A stretch of DNA of 64,000 nt from Roseibium denhamense. GTDB lineage: Bacteria; Pseudomonadota; Alphaproteobacteria; Rhizobiales; Stappiaceae. Below, one piece after another: positions 57,109 through 64,000 of the stretch; within the stretch, counting starts at the first letter, position 1, and each line of letters opens with the position of its first letter. Location: positions 32,069 to 96,068 of the forward strand of contig NZ_SMLZ01000100.1 in the NCBI RefSeq assembly GCF_009711415.1. Direction: 5' to 3'. Under the pieces are notes generated by a model. It did no database searches. It worked only from the letters and a program-made list of their open reading frames with translations, and was not told the origin of the DNA. Position numbers and translations under genes: made by a program.

Positions 57109-57663
57109 TCATTGCCAGCCGTTCGCAATCGCCTCGCGTTCCTGTTGAGCGGAAAGTGGTCCAGATCTGGGTTCACTATCGCCAGAAAACTGTCCGCGTC
57201 GGCGATTCAATTCCTCGGTAGCGTCTGAACGAGGCTTTTCTGCGGCGCCCTTGGCCCGCCCCTCGTCGCTCTCATCGTCATCATCATCGTTGTTGCGGGC
57301 GCTGTTTTGCTCTGATCTTTCATCGGAATCATCTTCTTGACCTTCAGGACCGTCCTCGTCCCCGTCGTCGCCGCGATCGCTCCTCTCTCCCTGGTCTCCG
57401 CGATCACCCCGGTCGCCTCTGTCTCCCCGGTCTCCGCGATCACCTCGATCTCCTCGGTCGCCTCGATCTCCGCGGTCGCCCCGGCCGTCTCTGTCCCCAC
57501 GGTCACCGCGAGATTGCGCGGCGGCGGCATTGGTTCCGTCAGGGTCAATCAAGGGGCTTAGATAGACCGATGTGAATACCAATGCCGCAGCCGCGACGCT
57601 CGCCAAGACGCGTACCATCGCAAAGAGGCGGCCTCGCAATGACGTTTGACAAGCGGATCTCAT
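57109..57663 (-). CDS. Exported Arg-Gly-Asp repeat protein
   Basis: From ATG 57663 (MRSACQTSLRGRLF) the 184-residue product has a hydrophobic membrane-anchor or signal segment (VRVLASVAAAALVFTSVYLSP), then about a dozen RGD triplets in a row, then an acidic region (DDGDEDGPEGQEDDSDER) and a polar tail ending AIANGWQ. An ATG at 57699 would add 12 residues. The repeat arises from 9-base DNA units. Such RGD tracts are flexible and strongly charged; whether they bind integrin-like ligands is unknown. It is divergent from the sigma factor gene (147-base gap). Confidence 0.75.
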   Translation of the reverse strand: MRSACQTSLRGRLFAMVRVLASVAAAALVFTSVYLSPLIDPDGTNAAAAQSRGDRGDRDGRGDRGDRGDRGDRGDRGDRGDRGDRGDRGDQGERSDRGDDGDEDGPEGQEDDSDERSEQNSARNNDDDDDESDEGRAKGAAEKPRSDATEELNRRRGQFSGDSEPRSGPLSAQQEREAIANGWQ

Positions 57664-57810
57664 GAACTTTTCATCCCCAGCATTCCGGCCCGCGAGCATG
57701 CTTTTGACTGCTGTCTTTCAACGGGCTCGTCACTACAACACACGATTCAACCGGCTTCTTCCGAAACATATGTGAATTTTTTGCGGGATCAAAAGCCGTA
57801 GCCGGGTGTT

Positions 57811-58383
57811 ATGGTTTTCGAGAGAGGCTTGCCGGAGAACTCCTTGCCTGACGATATGCTCAAAACGGAAATGATCCGTGCGCTGCCGAAACTCCGGAGT
57901 TTCGCGCTCCGCCTATGCCGGAATCCGGACCAGGCGGACGATTTGGTGCAGGCTACATGTGAGCGGGCGATCCGGTCCCTCGACAAATTTGATCCTGCCA
58001 CCCGGCTCGACAGCTGGATGTTCCGGATCCTGCAAAATCTTTATTTGAACAGCGCACGGGATACGGCCAACAGGTCGCGCCTGCTCGGGCTGGTGATGGC
58101 TGACTACAACGAGACCTATGACGGTGTGAAGGCGGCCAACTCGTCGTTGGAATTGCAGCAGGTGCAGGCGTTCATTGAACAGCTTGAAGAGGATAACAAA
58201 ATCGTGCTGCTCATGATCGCTGTGGAAGGGCGAAGTTACAAAGACGTCGCCGATGAGCTGAACGTACCTATTGGAACTGTAACGAGCCGGCTTGCGCGGG
58301 CCCGGTTGAAGCTTCGGGATTGGCTGGAGTCCCAGGAACACTCGAACGGTGTCACATTGCGCAGTCTTGGGGGAATGATGTGA
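57811..58383 (+). CDS. ECF-type RNA polymerase sigma factor
   Basis: 190 residues: region 2 (ALPKLRSFALRLCRNPDQADDLVQATCERAIRSL and DSWMFRILQNLYLN) and region 4 (LLMIAVEGRSYKDVADELNVPIGTVTSRLARARLKLRDWL). No region 3, so an ECF sigma. The start may be ATG 57811, or TTG 57844 with a better ribosome site. The stop overlaps the anti-sigma start as TGATG, the usual arrangement for a sigma/anti-sigma pair. The regulon is unknown; the divergent envelope genes are likely members. Confidence 0.93.
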   Translation: MVFERGLPENSLPDDMLKTEMIRALPKLRSFALRLCRNPDQADDLVQATCERAIRSLDKFDPATRLDSWMFRILQNLYLNSARDTANRSRLLGLVMADYNETYDGVKAANSSLELQQVQAFIEQLEEDNKIVLLMIAVEGRSYKDVADELNVPIGTVTSRLARARLKLRDWLESQEHSNGVTLRSLGGMM

Positions 58384-59075
58384 TGAGCTTTGAAGAAAAG
58401 CGCGAGCGGTTAAACCTTGCCGAGGACATTGGGCGCTTGATCGATCAGGATCTCCCGCAGGATGAGCGTGAAGAGATCCTCAAGCGTGTAAATGCCTCCG
58501 GGGATGGTGCAAAGCTCTACAATAAAATGCTCGACGACAACCTAATTGTCCAAAGAGCCGTTGGGGCAGAGATCCCGCAGCCGTCCTTTGACCGCTTTCT
58601 TGGGACAATCGACCGCGAGTTCTCCGAGCGACCCGCCCTTGAACGCAAACACAGGATTTGGCAGTCGGGAGTGGCCCGTATGGCAGCCGCGCTTTTGCTT
58701 GTTGCGGGAACTTTTGCGGGCACGAATTATTGGGCGCAGTCGCGGATGGACGCTGCGGTAACAAAATTGGCGGCGCATATGGAATCCGAGCGCCTGTTAT
58801 TGGCTGCATCAATTCAGGATGCGCTCGAAACCCGGATCAGTGGGGAGCCGGTCCTGGTTGGCCAGCAAGGGGATTGGTCGGAAACACTGACCCCGATTGA
58901 AACCTACAAGAGCACGAGTGGTCACTGGTGCCGCGAATATGTCCGCGAGACAGCGTTCGGCAAGCTGAACCTGACGATAAGGGGAACTGCCTGCCGGGAT
59001 GAGACCGGCACCTGGATGACCGTCTTTGCCGAACCGGTTGCCAACGGCTTTGCTCCCCTGCCGTCAGGCACTTAA
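58383..59075 (+). CDS. Membrane anti-sigma factor with surface-antigen C-terminal domain
   Basis: From ATG 58383 (MSFEEKRERLNLAEDIGRLIDQD), 230 residues. The cytoplasmic N-terminal 90 residues are helical (LKRVNASGDGAKLYNKMLDDNLIVQ), as in anti-sigma domains without a zinc site. One transmembrane helix (VARMAAALLLVAGTFAGTNYW) follows. The periplasmic part has a coiled-coil-like stretch (AAVTKLAAHMESERLLLAASIQ) and then the domain DWSETLTPIETY-GHWCREYVRE-GTACRDETGTW shared with the lipoprotein at 56701. Coupled to the sigma gene by TGATG. Confidence 0.87.
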   Translation: MSFEEKRERLNLAEDIGRLIDQDLPQDEREEILKRVNASGDGAKLYNKMLDDNLIVQRAVGAEIPQPSFDRFLGTIDREFSERPALERKHRIWQSGVARMAAALLLVAGTFAGTNYWAQSRMDAAVTKLAAHMESERLLLAASIQDALETRISGEPVLVGQQGDWSETLTPIETYKSTSGHWCREYVRETAFGKLNLTIRGTACRDETGTWMTVFAEPVANGFAPLPSGT

Positions 59076-59392
59076 AGCATCTCCCGGTCCGATTGAATCG
59101 CGATACGATCAATTAGACTGGAAATTGCTCAGGAAACCCTCCGGCTTGTCTGGCATCCCGCGTTCTGCCGCATGGCGCAATTGTAGTGTTTGCGACGCAT
59201 CATTTGCTCTCCGCGCCAAATTGCCGCCTTTGACCTTTTGCCCCAATTGACAGTTGCCATGTAGCTCAGTACCGTCCCGCGCCATGCGCCACGATTGGCT
59301 CTTTTCTGCCATTTGTGACCTTAGGTCACGTGGAGGAGGAGCATGAAAATGCGGTGCGGTGAAAGCCGGCCCAGCAAGAGGTTGAGACCAAA
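59076..59392 (+). promoter_or_regulatory. etfBA upstream region with palindrome and mini-ORF
   Basis: The 317-base gap holds a perfect 15-base palindrome GTGACC-TTA-GGTCAC at 59315-59329 (candidate operator) and, just after it, a strong GGAGGAGGA ribosome site and a 17-codon ORF that overlaps etfB. The first 240 bases show no gene. Confidence 0.5.
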
Positions 59393-59396
59393 ATGA
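59343..59396 (+). CDS. 17-codon leader ORF coupled to etfB
   Basis: ATG 59343 follows GGAGGAGGA (59332-59340) at an ideal distance. The ORF reads [17 protein letters not shown] and stops at TGA 59394-59396, which overlaps the etfB ATG (59393) as ATGA. The ribosome site is far stronger than that of etfB. The peptide is very basic. It may couple translation or act as a leader peptide. Confidence 0.5.
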   Translation: MKMRCGESRPSKRLRPK

Positions 59397-60142
59397 AAAT
59401 CCTCGTACCCGTAAAGCGGGTCATTGATTACAACGTTAAAGTTCGCGTGAAAGCGGATGGTTCAGGGGTTGATCTGGCGAACGTTAAAATGTCCATGAAC
59501 CCTTTTGACGAGATCTCCGTTGAGGAAGCGCTGCGTTTGAAAGAGGCCGGCAAGGCGACCGAGGTTGTTGTTGTCTCCGTGGGTCCGCAGCAGGCGACCG
59601 AGACATTGCGGACTGGCCTTGCAATGGGCGCCGATCGCGGCATTCTTGTGAAAACCGACGAAACCACAGAGCCGCTGGCTGTTGCGAAAATCCTGAAGGG
59701 TATCGTCGAAGCTGAAGAGCCGGGCCTGGTGATTGTGGGCAAGCAGGCAATTGATGACGACTGCAACCAGACCGGCCAGATGCTGTCGGCTCTGCTCGGA
59801 TGGAGCCAGGGAACGTTTGCGTCCAAGGTTGATCTTGGCGAGGGCACCGTCGATGTGACCCGTGAGGTTGATGGCGGTTTGCAGACAGTCAAGCTTAAGC
59901 TGCCTGCAATCGTAACAACCGATTTGCGCCTCAACGAGCCGCGCTATGCGTCGTTGCCCAACATCATGAAGGCCAAGAAAAAGCCGATCGATGAGAAAAC
60001 GCCTGCCGATTTCGGCGTTGATATCACGCCGCGCCTGACCGTGGTCAAAACAGCTGAGCCCCCTGCACGTGAAGCCGGCATCAAGGTCGGATCCGTTTCA
60101 GAGCTGGTTGATAAACTCAAAAATGAGGCCGGCGTCCTTTAA
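59393..60142 (+). CDS. etfB: Electron transfer flavoprotein subunit beta
   Basis: 249 residues, starting [19 protein letters not shown], with the AMP-binding region ([39 protein letters not shown] motif [19 protein letters not shown]). With EtfA it carries electrons from acyl-CoA dehydrogenases to ETF-QO. First gene of etfB-etfA (24 bases apart). Confidence 0.96.
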   Translation: MKILVPVKRVIDYNVKVRVKADGSGVDLANVKMSMNPFDEISVEEALRLKEAGKATEVVVVSVGPQQATETLRTGLAMGADRGILVKTDETTEPLAVAKILKGIVEAEEPGLVIVGKQAIDDDCNQTGQMLSALLGWSQGTFASKVDLGEGTVDVTREVDGGLQTVKLKLPAIVTTDLRLNEPRYASLPNIMKAKKKPIDEKTPADFGVDITPRLTVVKTAEPPAREAGIKVGSVSELVDKLKNEAGVL

Positions 60143-60166
60143 GGAGCCGTCGCAGGAGGAAAACTC

Positions 60167-61099
60167 ATGACTACACTTCTTGTGGCAGAACACGCCGGCG
60201 GCGCTTTGAACGATGCGACCGCAAAGGCGCTTACCGCAGCCGCCGCCCTTGGCGGTGATGTTCATATCCTGGTTGCCGGCAAAGATGTGCAGCCGGTGGC
60301 AGACGCCGCTGCAAAGCTGACTGGTGCCTCCAAGGTGCTTGTTGCCGATAGCGATGCTCTTGAGCATCAGCTGGCTGAGCCGATGGCAGATCTTATTGTC
60401 GGTATGGCCGGTGATTATGATGCAGTTGTCGCACCGGCAACGGCGAACGGAAAGAACATCCTTCCGCGCGTTGCAGCACTCCTGGATGTGATGCAGATCT
60501 CCGACATCACCGCTGTCGTTGACGCTGAGACATTCGAGCGCCCGATTTACGCGGGCAATGCGATCCAGACCGTGAAGTCGGGCGACGCGAAAAAAGTAAT
60601 CACCGTGCGGACATCGACCTTCGCCGCGGCTGAAGAAGGCGGTAGTGCTGCTGTTGAAAGCGTCTCCGCTGTCGATGGTGCCGGTCTTTCCGAATTTGTC
60701 GGCGAAGAGCTTTCCAAGTCTGACCGCCCGGAACTGACGTCTGCCAAGGTCATCATCTCCGGTGGCCGTGCGCTGGGCTCTGAAGAAAAGTTCCAGGAAG
60801 TGATCATGCCGGTTGCCGACGCTCTGGGCGCGGCCGTTGGTGCATCGCGGGCCGCGGTTGATGCCGGATATGCGCCTAACGACTGGCAGGTTGGCCAGAC
60901 CGGTAAGGTCGTGGCTCCGGATCTCTACATCGCTTGCGGTATTTCTGGCGCGATCCAGCACCTTGCCGGGATGAAGGACTCCAAGATCATTGTCGCGATC
61001 AACAAGGATGAGGAAGCACCGATTTTCCAGGTCGCCGATTATGGTCTCGTCGCCGATCTTTTTGACGTTCTTCCCGATCTGAAGGCTGCCGTCGAGTAA
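60167..61099 (+). CDS. etfA: Electron transfer flavoprotein subunit alpha
   Basis: 310 residues. The FAD-binding domain is at the C-terminus: [66 protein letters not shown]. The ribosome site is GCAGGAGGAAAACTC. A strong stem-loop follows at 61123. Confidence 0.96.
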   Translation: MTTLLVAEHAGGALNDATAKALTAAAALGGDVHILVAGKDVQPVADAAAKLTGASKVLVADSDALEHQLAEPMADLIVGMAGDYDAVVAPATANGKNILPRVAALLDVMQISDITAVVDAETFERPIYAGNAIQTVKSGDAKKVITVRTSTFAAAEEGGSAAVESVSAVDGAGLSEFVGEELSKSDRPELTSAKVIISGGRALGSEEKFQEVIMPVADALGAAVGASRAAVDAGYAPNDWQVGQTGKVVAPDLYIACGISGAIQHLAGMKDSKIIVAINKDEEAPIFQVADYGLVADLFDVLPDLKAAVE

Positions 61100-61122
61100 G
61101 ACTGCGGCATATTGATCACGGA

Positions 61123-61156
61123 CCCCGGGGTGAAATGCTCTTTTCGCCTCGGGGTT
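61123..61156 (+). terminator. Probable terminator after etfA
   Basis: A 13-pair stem with two wobbles (61123-61135 with 61142-61154) and a short TTCTT tail. Confidence 0.7.
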
Positions 61157-61240
61157 CTTGCTGTTCGGTGCAAGACTTGCCAAGAATAACGGCAATCCGT
61201 CCCGGTGTGCCGGGTAGTTCCGTATGAGGTCGAATTAAAG

Positions 61241-62122
61241 ATGGTCGTTGAAATCAAGAAAGTTGGCGTGATTGGCGCAGGCCAGATGGGCAGTGGCATC
61301 GCGCATGTGTGTGCACTCGCCGGCTTCGACGTCGGGCTCAGCGACATCTCCGTAGAGCGCATTGAGTCCGGTTTGGCCTCGATCAACGGCAACATGGCGC
61401 GCCAGGTCAGCAAGTCGCTCATTACGGAAGAAGCGCGCACTGCAGCTCTCGACCGGATCAAGCCGGCTGCCGATCTGGATCTTCTGTCGGAAGCAGATCT
61501 GGTGATCGAGTCGGCTGTCGAGAACGAGCAGGTGAAGCGGAAGATTTTTTCGCAGCTTTGCCCGATTCTGAAGCCGGAAGCCATTCTGGCAACGAATACC
61601 TCCTCGATTTCCATCACACGTCTCGCGGCAACTACCGACCGGCCTGAACGCTTCATCGGCATTCATTTCATGAACCCGGTTCCGATCATGGATCTGGTTG
61701 AACTGGTACGTGGCATTGCGACCGAAGATGAAACCTTTGAGGCCTCGAGAACCTTCTGCGACCGTCTTGGAAAGCAAATCGCCGTTGCCGAAGACTTCCC
61801 TGCCTTCATGGTCAACCGGATTCTGTTGCCGATGATCAATGAGGCGATCTACACCCTTTATGAAGGGGTCGGTTCGGTTGAATCCATCGACAAAGCCATG
61901 AAACTGGGTGCCAATCACCCGATGGGGCCGCTTCAGCTTGCCGATTTCATCGGCCTCGACACCTGCCTGTCCATCATGCAGGTGCTCTATGAGGGGCTTG
62001 CTGATACCAAATACCGGCCGTGTCCGCTGTTGGTGAAATATGTCGAAGCCGGGTGGCTTGGGCGGAAGACACAGCGCGGATTCTATGATTACCGAGGCGA
62101 AGTACCGGTTCCGACCCGCTAA
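61241..62122 (+). CDS. 3-hydroxybutyryl-CoA dehydrogenase
   Basis: NAD-dependent 3-hydroxyacyl-CoA dehydrogenase, 293 residues. ATG 61241 (MVVEIKKVGVIGAGQMGSG) places the GAGQMGSG loop at residues 11-18. Catalytic His is in RFIGIHFMNPVPIMDLVE; FPAFMVNRILLPMINEA and NHPMGPLQLADFIGLD follow in family order. It belongs with etfBA to acyl-CoA or polyhydroxybutyrate metabolism. The next gene starts four bases later. Confidence 0.93.
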   Translation: MVVEIKKVGVIGAGQMGSGIAHVCALAGFDVGLSDISVERIESGLASINGNMARQVSKSLITEEARTAALDRIKPAADLDLLSEADLVIESAVENEQVKRKIFSQLCPILKPEAILATNTSSISITRLAATTDRPERFIGIHFMNPVPIMDLVELVRGIATEDETFEASRTFCDRLGKQIAVAEDFPAFMVNRILLPMINEAIYTLYEGVGSVESIDKAMKLGANHPMGPLQLADFIGLDTCLSIMQVLYEGLADTKYRPCPLLVKYVEAGWLGRKTQRGFYDYRGEVPVPTR

Positions 62123-62126
62123 CCCC

Positions 62127-63617
62127 ATGAACCTTGCCCGCTACTGCTTGTGCAACGCCGGTGCTGAACCGGGCAAACGAGCACTTGAGCTTGTTGGGCC
62201 TGCGGGAACGGTTCTAGAGCACTGGACCTATCAGGAGCTCACGGACAAAGTGCTGTCCGTCGCTGCGGGCCTTCAAGATCTGGGACTGTTGCCAGGTGAC
62301 AGGGTTCTGCTGCGGATAGGTCATTCCAGCGATTTTCCGCTGTGCTTCTTTGGAGCAATCGCGGGCGGATTTGTGCCCGTTCCGGCCTCGTCACTGCTTA
62401 CTGAATCGGAAGTTACCACGATCTGCCGGGATAGCGGGGCACGTCTCGTACTTCATGACGGCCAAACGACCCTGCCCGGTGAGACGACAGCTGTTATTGC
62501 TGGCCCGGACCAGATCCGGGAGCTTAAAGGGAGCAAGCCCGGCTCCTTTGCAGACGTGAATGAAAACGATCCGGCGTTCCTGATCTACACGTCTGGAACC
62601 AGTGGCACGCCAAAAGGTGTCCTGCACGCCCACAGGGCTGCAAAGGCAAGGCAACCCATGTACGCCGGGTGGTATGGTCTTCGCGCTGAGGACCGGTTGC
62701 TTCATGCAGGCGCCTTCAACTGGACCTATACGCTTGGAGCCGGTCTGATGGACCCTTGGGCAAACGGCGCCACCAGTCTCGTTTATCAGGGTCCGCGCGA
62801 GCCTCAGCTTTGGCCGGGCATTCTTGAGGCGAGCAATGCGACCTTGTTTGCCGCAGTACCAAGCCTTTACCGCCGTATTCTGAAGTATGGTGAAATCAAG
62901 AAGACATCGTTTCCGTTGCTGCGCCATGGATTGACCGCTGGAGAAGCGCTGGCGCCTGCGATCTATAACGCCTGGCGGGAGACCACCGGCCGGGAGCTTT
63001 ACGAAGCGCTTGGGATGAGCGAAATCTCCACTTACATCTCTTCTTCGCCCGCAACCGGGGTTAGACCCGGATCTCCGGGAAAACCGCAACCAGGACGCAA
63101 AGTGTGTGTTTTGAACGAACGCACGGAGAGCGCTGAGGAGGCTGTCAGGGGCGAGACCGGTTTGTTGGCCGTTCACAAATCCGAGCCAGGGTTGATGTTG
63201 AGGTACTGGAACCGTGAGGCCGAAACAAAATCCGCTTTCAAGGGAGACTGGTTTCTGACGGGAGACCGGGCCTGCTGGGATGAAGACGGCTACATCTGGT
63301 ATGAAGGGCGCGCCGATGACCTCCTGAACAGCTTTGGATACCGCGTTGCACCGGAAGAAGTTGAGCGGGTGCTGGCAGGGCATCCTGATGTTGCGGAAGT
63401 CGCTGTCGCCGAATGCACTCTCAAGCCGGGGGTCTCGGTCATTACGGCGTTTGTCGTGCCGGTAAACGCTGCCAGCTTCAATGAAAATGATTTGGCTGAC
63501 TACGCGGCACAGGTTCTGGCTGAATATAAACGCCCAAAAGCCTACCAATGTGTGTTGGAGCTGCCGCGAACGGCATCCGGAAAGGTCCGCCGGAAAAACC
63601 TTACATTCCAGCAATAG
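62127..63617 (+). CDS. AMP-dependent acyl-CoA ligase (benzoate-CoA ligase-like)
   Basis: ANL-superfamily ligase of 496 residues from ATG 62127. Motifs: LIYTSGTSGTPKGVLHAHRA (P-loop), LTAGEALAPAIY, YEALGMSEISTYISSSPA, TGDRACWDEDGYIWYEGRADDLLNSFGYRVAPEEVE and the C-terminal SGKVRRKNL with the catalytic lysine. The N-terminal half resembles benzoate/acetate-type ligases; the substrate is not determined. It starts four bases after the dehydrogenase gene. Confidence 0.88.
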   Translation: MNLARYCLCNAGAEPGKRALELVGPAGTVLEHWTYQELTDKVLSVAAGLQDLGLLPGDRVLLRIGHSSDFPLCFFGAIAGGFVPVPASSLLTESEVTTICRDSGARLVLHDGQTTLPGETTAVIAGPDQIRELKGSKPGSFADVNENDPAFLIYTSGTSGTPKGVLHAHRAAKARQPMYAGWYGLRAEDRLLHAGAFNWTYTLGAGLMDPWANGATSLVYQGPREPQLWPGILEASNATLFAAVPSLYRRILKYGEIKKTSFPLLRHGLTAGEALAPAIYNAWRETTGRELYEALGMSEISTYISSSPATGVRPGSPGKPQPGRKVCVLNERTESAEEAVRGETGLLAVHKSEPGLMLRYWNREAETKSAFKGDWFLTGDRACWDEDGYIWYEGRADDLLNSFGYRVAPEEVERVLAGHPDVAEVAVAECTLKPGVSVITAFVVPVNAASFNENDLADYAAQVLAEYKRPKAYQCVLELPRTASGKVRRKNLTFQQ

Positions 63618-63638
63618 CTCTCCCGGCGCCGAGATCTG

Positions 63639-63654
63639 TTAACACAGGCTTAAC
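63639..63654. promoter_or_regulatory. Perfect CtrA-type site upstream of the YjfB-type gene
   Basis: TTAA (63639-63642), seven bases, TTAAC (63650-63654): a full match to TTAA-N7-TTAAC, 36 bases before the ATG at 63691. CtrA controls motility in many alphaproteobacteria, in line with the YjfB-type product. Confidence 0.68.
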
Positions 63655-63690
63655 GGCTTCTCCCTAATTTGAGGCTTCAAGGAGCTGCAT

Positions 63691-63894
63691 ATGAATTCCG
63701 TTGCAATCGCAAGTACTTTTGCTATGACCAGCCAAGCGCAGACGCAGCAAGCGCTGCAAGCTGAGATGATGAAGATGGCGCAACAGCAGGACGCGGCCCT
63801 GGTTGCCTTGCTCCAGCAAGGTGCAGAAAATTTGCAATCGGCTCAGGCTGCGCCACAACCCGGCCTCGGCGCTCAAATCGATGTAAGTGCATAG
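63691..63894 (+). CDS. YjfB family putative motility protein
   Basis: The 67-residue protein (MNSVAIASTFAMTSQAQTQQ) has the YjfB pattern: a short N-terminal VAIAST, a Gln/Ala/Met-rich helix (ALQAEMMKMAQQQDAALVALLQQ) and the C-terminal GLGAQIDVSA. Family members are small proteins of motile bacteria of unknown mechanism. It has AAGGAGCTGCAT upstream. It is a single transcription unit between a CtrA-type site and a terminator. Confidence 0.82.
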   Translation: MNSVAIASTFAMTSQAQTQQALQAEMMKMAQQQDAALVALLQQGAENLQSAQAAPQPGLGAQIDVSA

Positions 63895-63922
63895 AATGCC
63901 GACGCGCATTTGTTAACGTAAG

Positions 63923-63943
63923 GGCGGCTTTGCCGCCTTTTTT
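63923..63943 (+). terminator. Rho-independent terminator after the YjfB-type gene
   Basis: GGCGGC (63923-63928), loop TTT, GCCGCC (63932-63937), then six T. Confidence 0.9.
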
Positions 63944-64000
63944 GTGTCTATGCGTCTCCGTGTATCGCCGGCACATACGAGATTTTCTGTAAGGGCAGTC

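Noticed and set aside
57400..57500. CRISPR-like or satellite repeat
   Set aside because: The repeats are 9-base units in frame with the RGD protein and lack unique spacers.
62391..63614. 407-codon minus-strand frame opposite the AMP-dependent ligase
   Set aside because: Antisense to a gene with a complete ANL motif set.

Overview
This window is chromosomal DNA from an alphaproteobacterium, most likely a Hyphomicrobiales member close to Stappiaceae (Roseibium/Labrenzia-like). That placement is inference. It rests on the gene order PPSR | hemE-hemJ-rho-mnmE-mnmG-rsmG-parA-parB, on an Irr-type Fur regulator beside fabA-fabB-fabI, on a long urease operon, and on alphaproteobacterial extensions of RpsP and RplS. 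No tRNA, rRNA, CRISPR array, insertion sequence or prophage was seen, so this is mostly core genome.

Layout. 1-2.5 kb: DUF2244 protein, endonuclease III, an acetyltransferase, Irr. 2.9-5.5 kb: fabA-fabB-fabI. 5.6-7.4 kb: SH3-domain protein and a 2-hydroxyacid dehydrogenase. 7.6-11.3 kb, minus strand: dnaQ, coaE, aroE, maf and the PEP synthase/PPDK regulatory protein (PPSR). Here maf carries a frameshift and PPSR an in-frame TGA. 11.3-11.7 kb: probable replication origin, with DnaA-box-like and CtrA-like sites and a perfect FNR-type box. 11.7-22 kb, plus strand: hemE, hemJ, rho, an acetyltransferase, mnmE, mnmG, rsmG, parA, parB. Seven parS-like sites lie between 14.8 and 19.5 kb. Genes left of the origin mostly read leftward and those right of it rightward, as expected if it is oriC.

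22-26.3 kb, minus strand: holA, lptE, leuS. 26.4-28.6 kb: a periplasmic binding protein, a YggS-type PLP protein and a small EF-hand protein. 28.6-35.7 kb: ffh behind a structured 5' leader, chorismate mutase, rpsP, rimM, trmD, rplS, leuC. 36-40.8 kb: an HNH nuclease, a TadG-like von Willebrand A protein behind a CtrA-type site, acs, DUF1761. 40.8-48.3 kb, minus strand: the urease operon ureD-A-B-(two DUF1311 proteins)-C-(GST)-E-(60-codon ORF)-F-G-(GNAT), almost fully overlapping or abutting. 48.6-59.1 kb: D,D-carboxypeptidase, a His-rich CobW GTPase, TesB, a UbiH-family hydroxylase, an SDR, a two-TM protein, PduO-type adenosyltransferase, rhomboid protease, then a divergent locus pairing a lipoprotein and an Arg-Gly-Asp repeat protein with an ECF sigma/anti-sigma pair. 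59.1-63.9 kb: etfB-etfA with an upstream mini-ORF, 3-hydroxyacyl-CoA dehydrogenase, an AMP-dependent ligase, and a YjfB-type motility protein behind a perfect CtrA site.

Best candidates for something new: (1) the ECF locus, where the anti-sigma factor and a neighbouring lipoprotein share the same C-terminal domain; (2) extra genes woven into the urease operon; (3) the structured ffh leader; (4) CtrA-type sites linking oriC, a TadG-like gene and a YjfB-type gene; (5) two adjacent lesions beside oriC.
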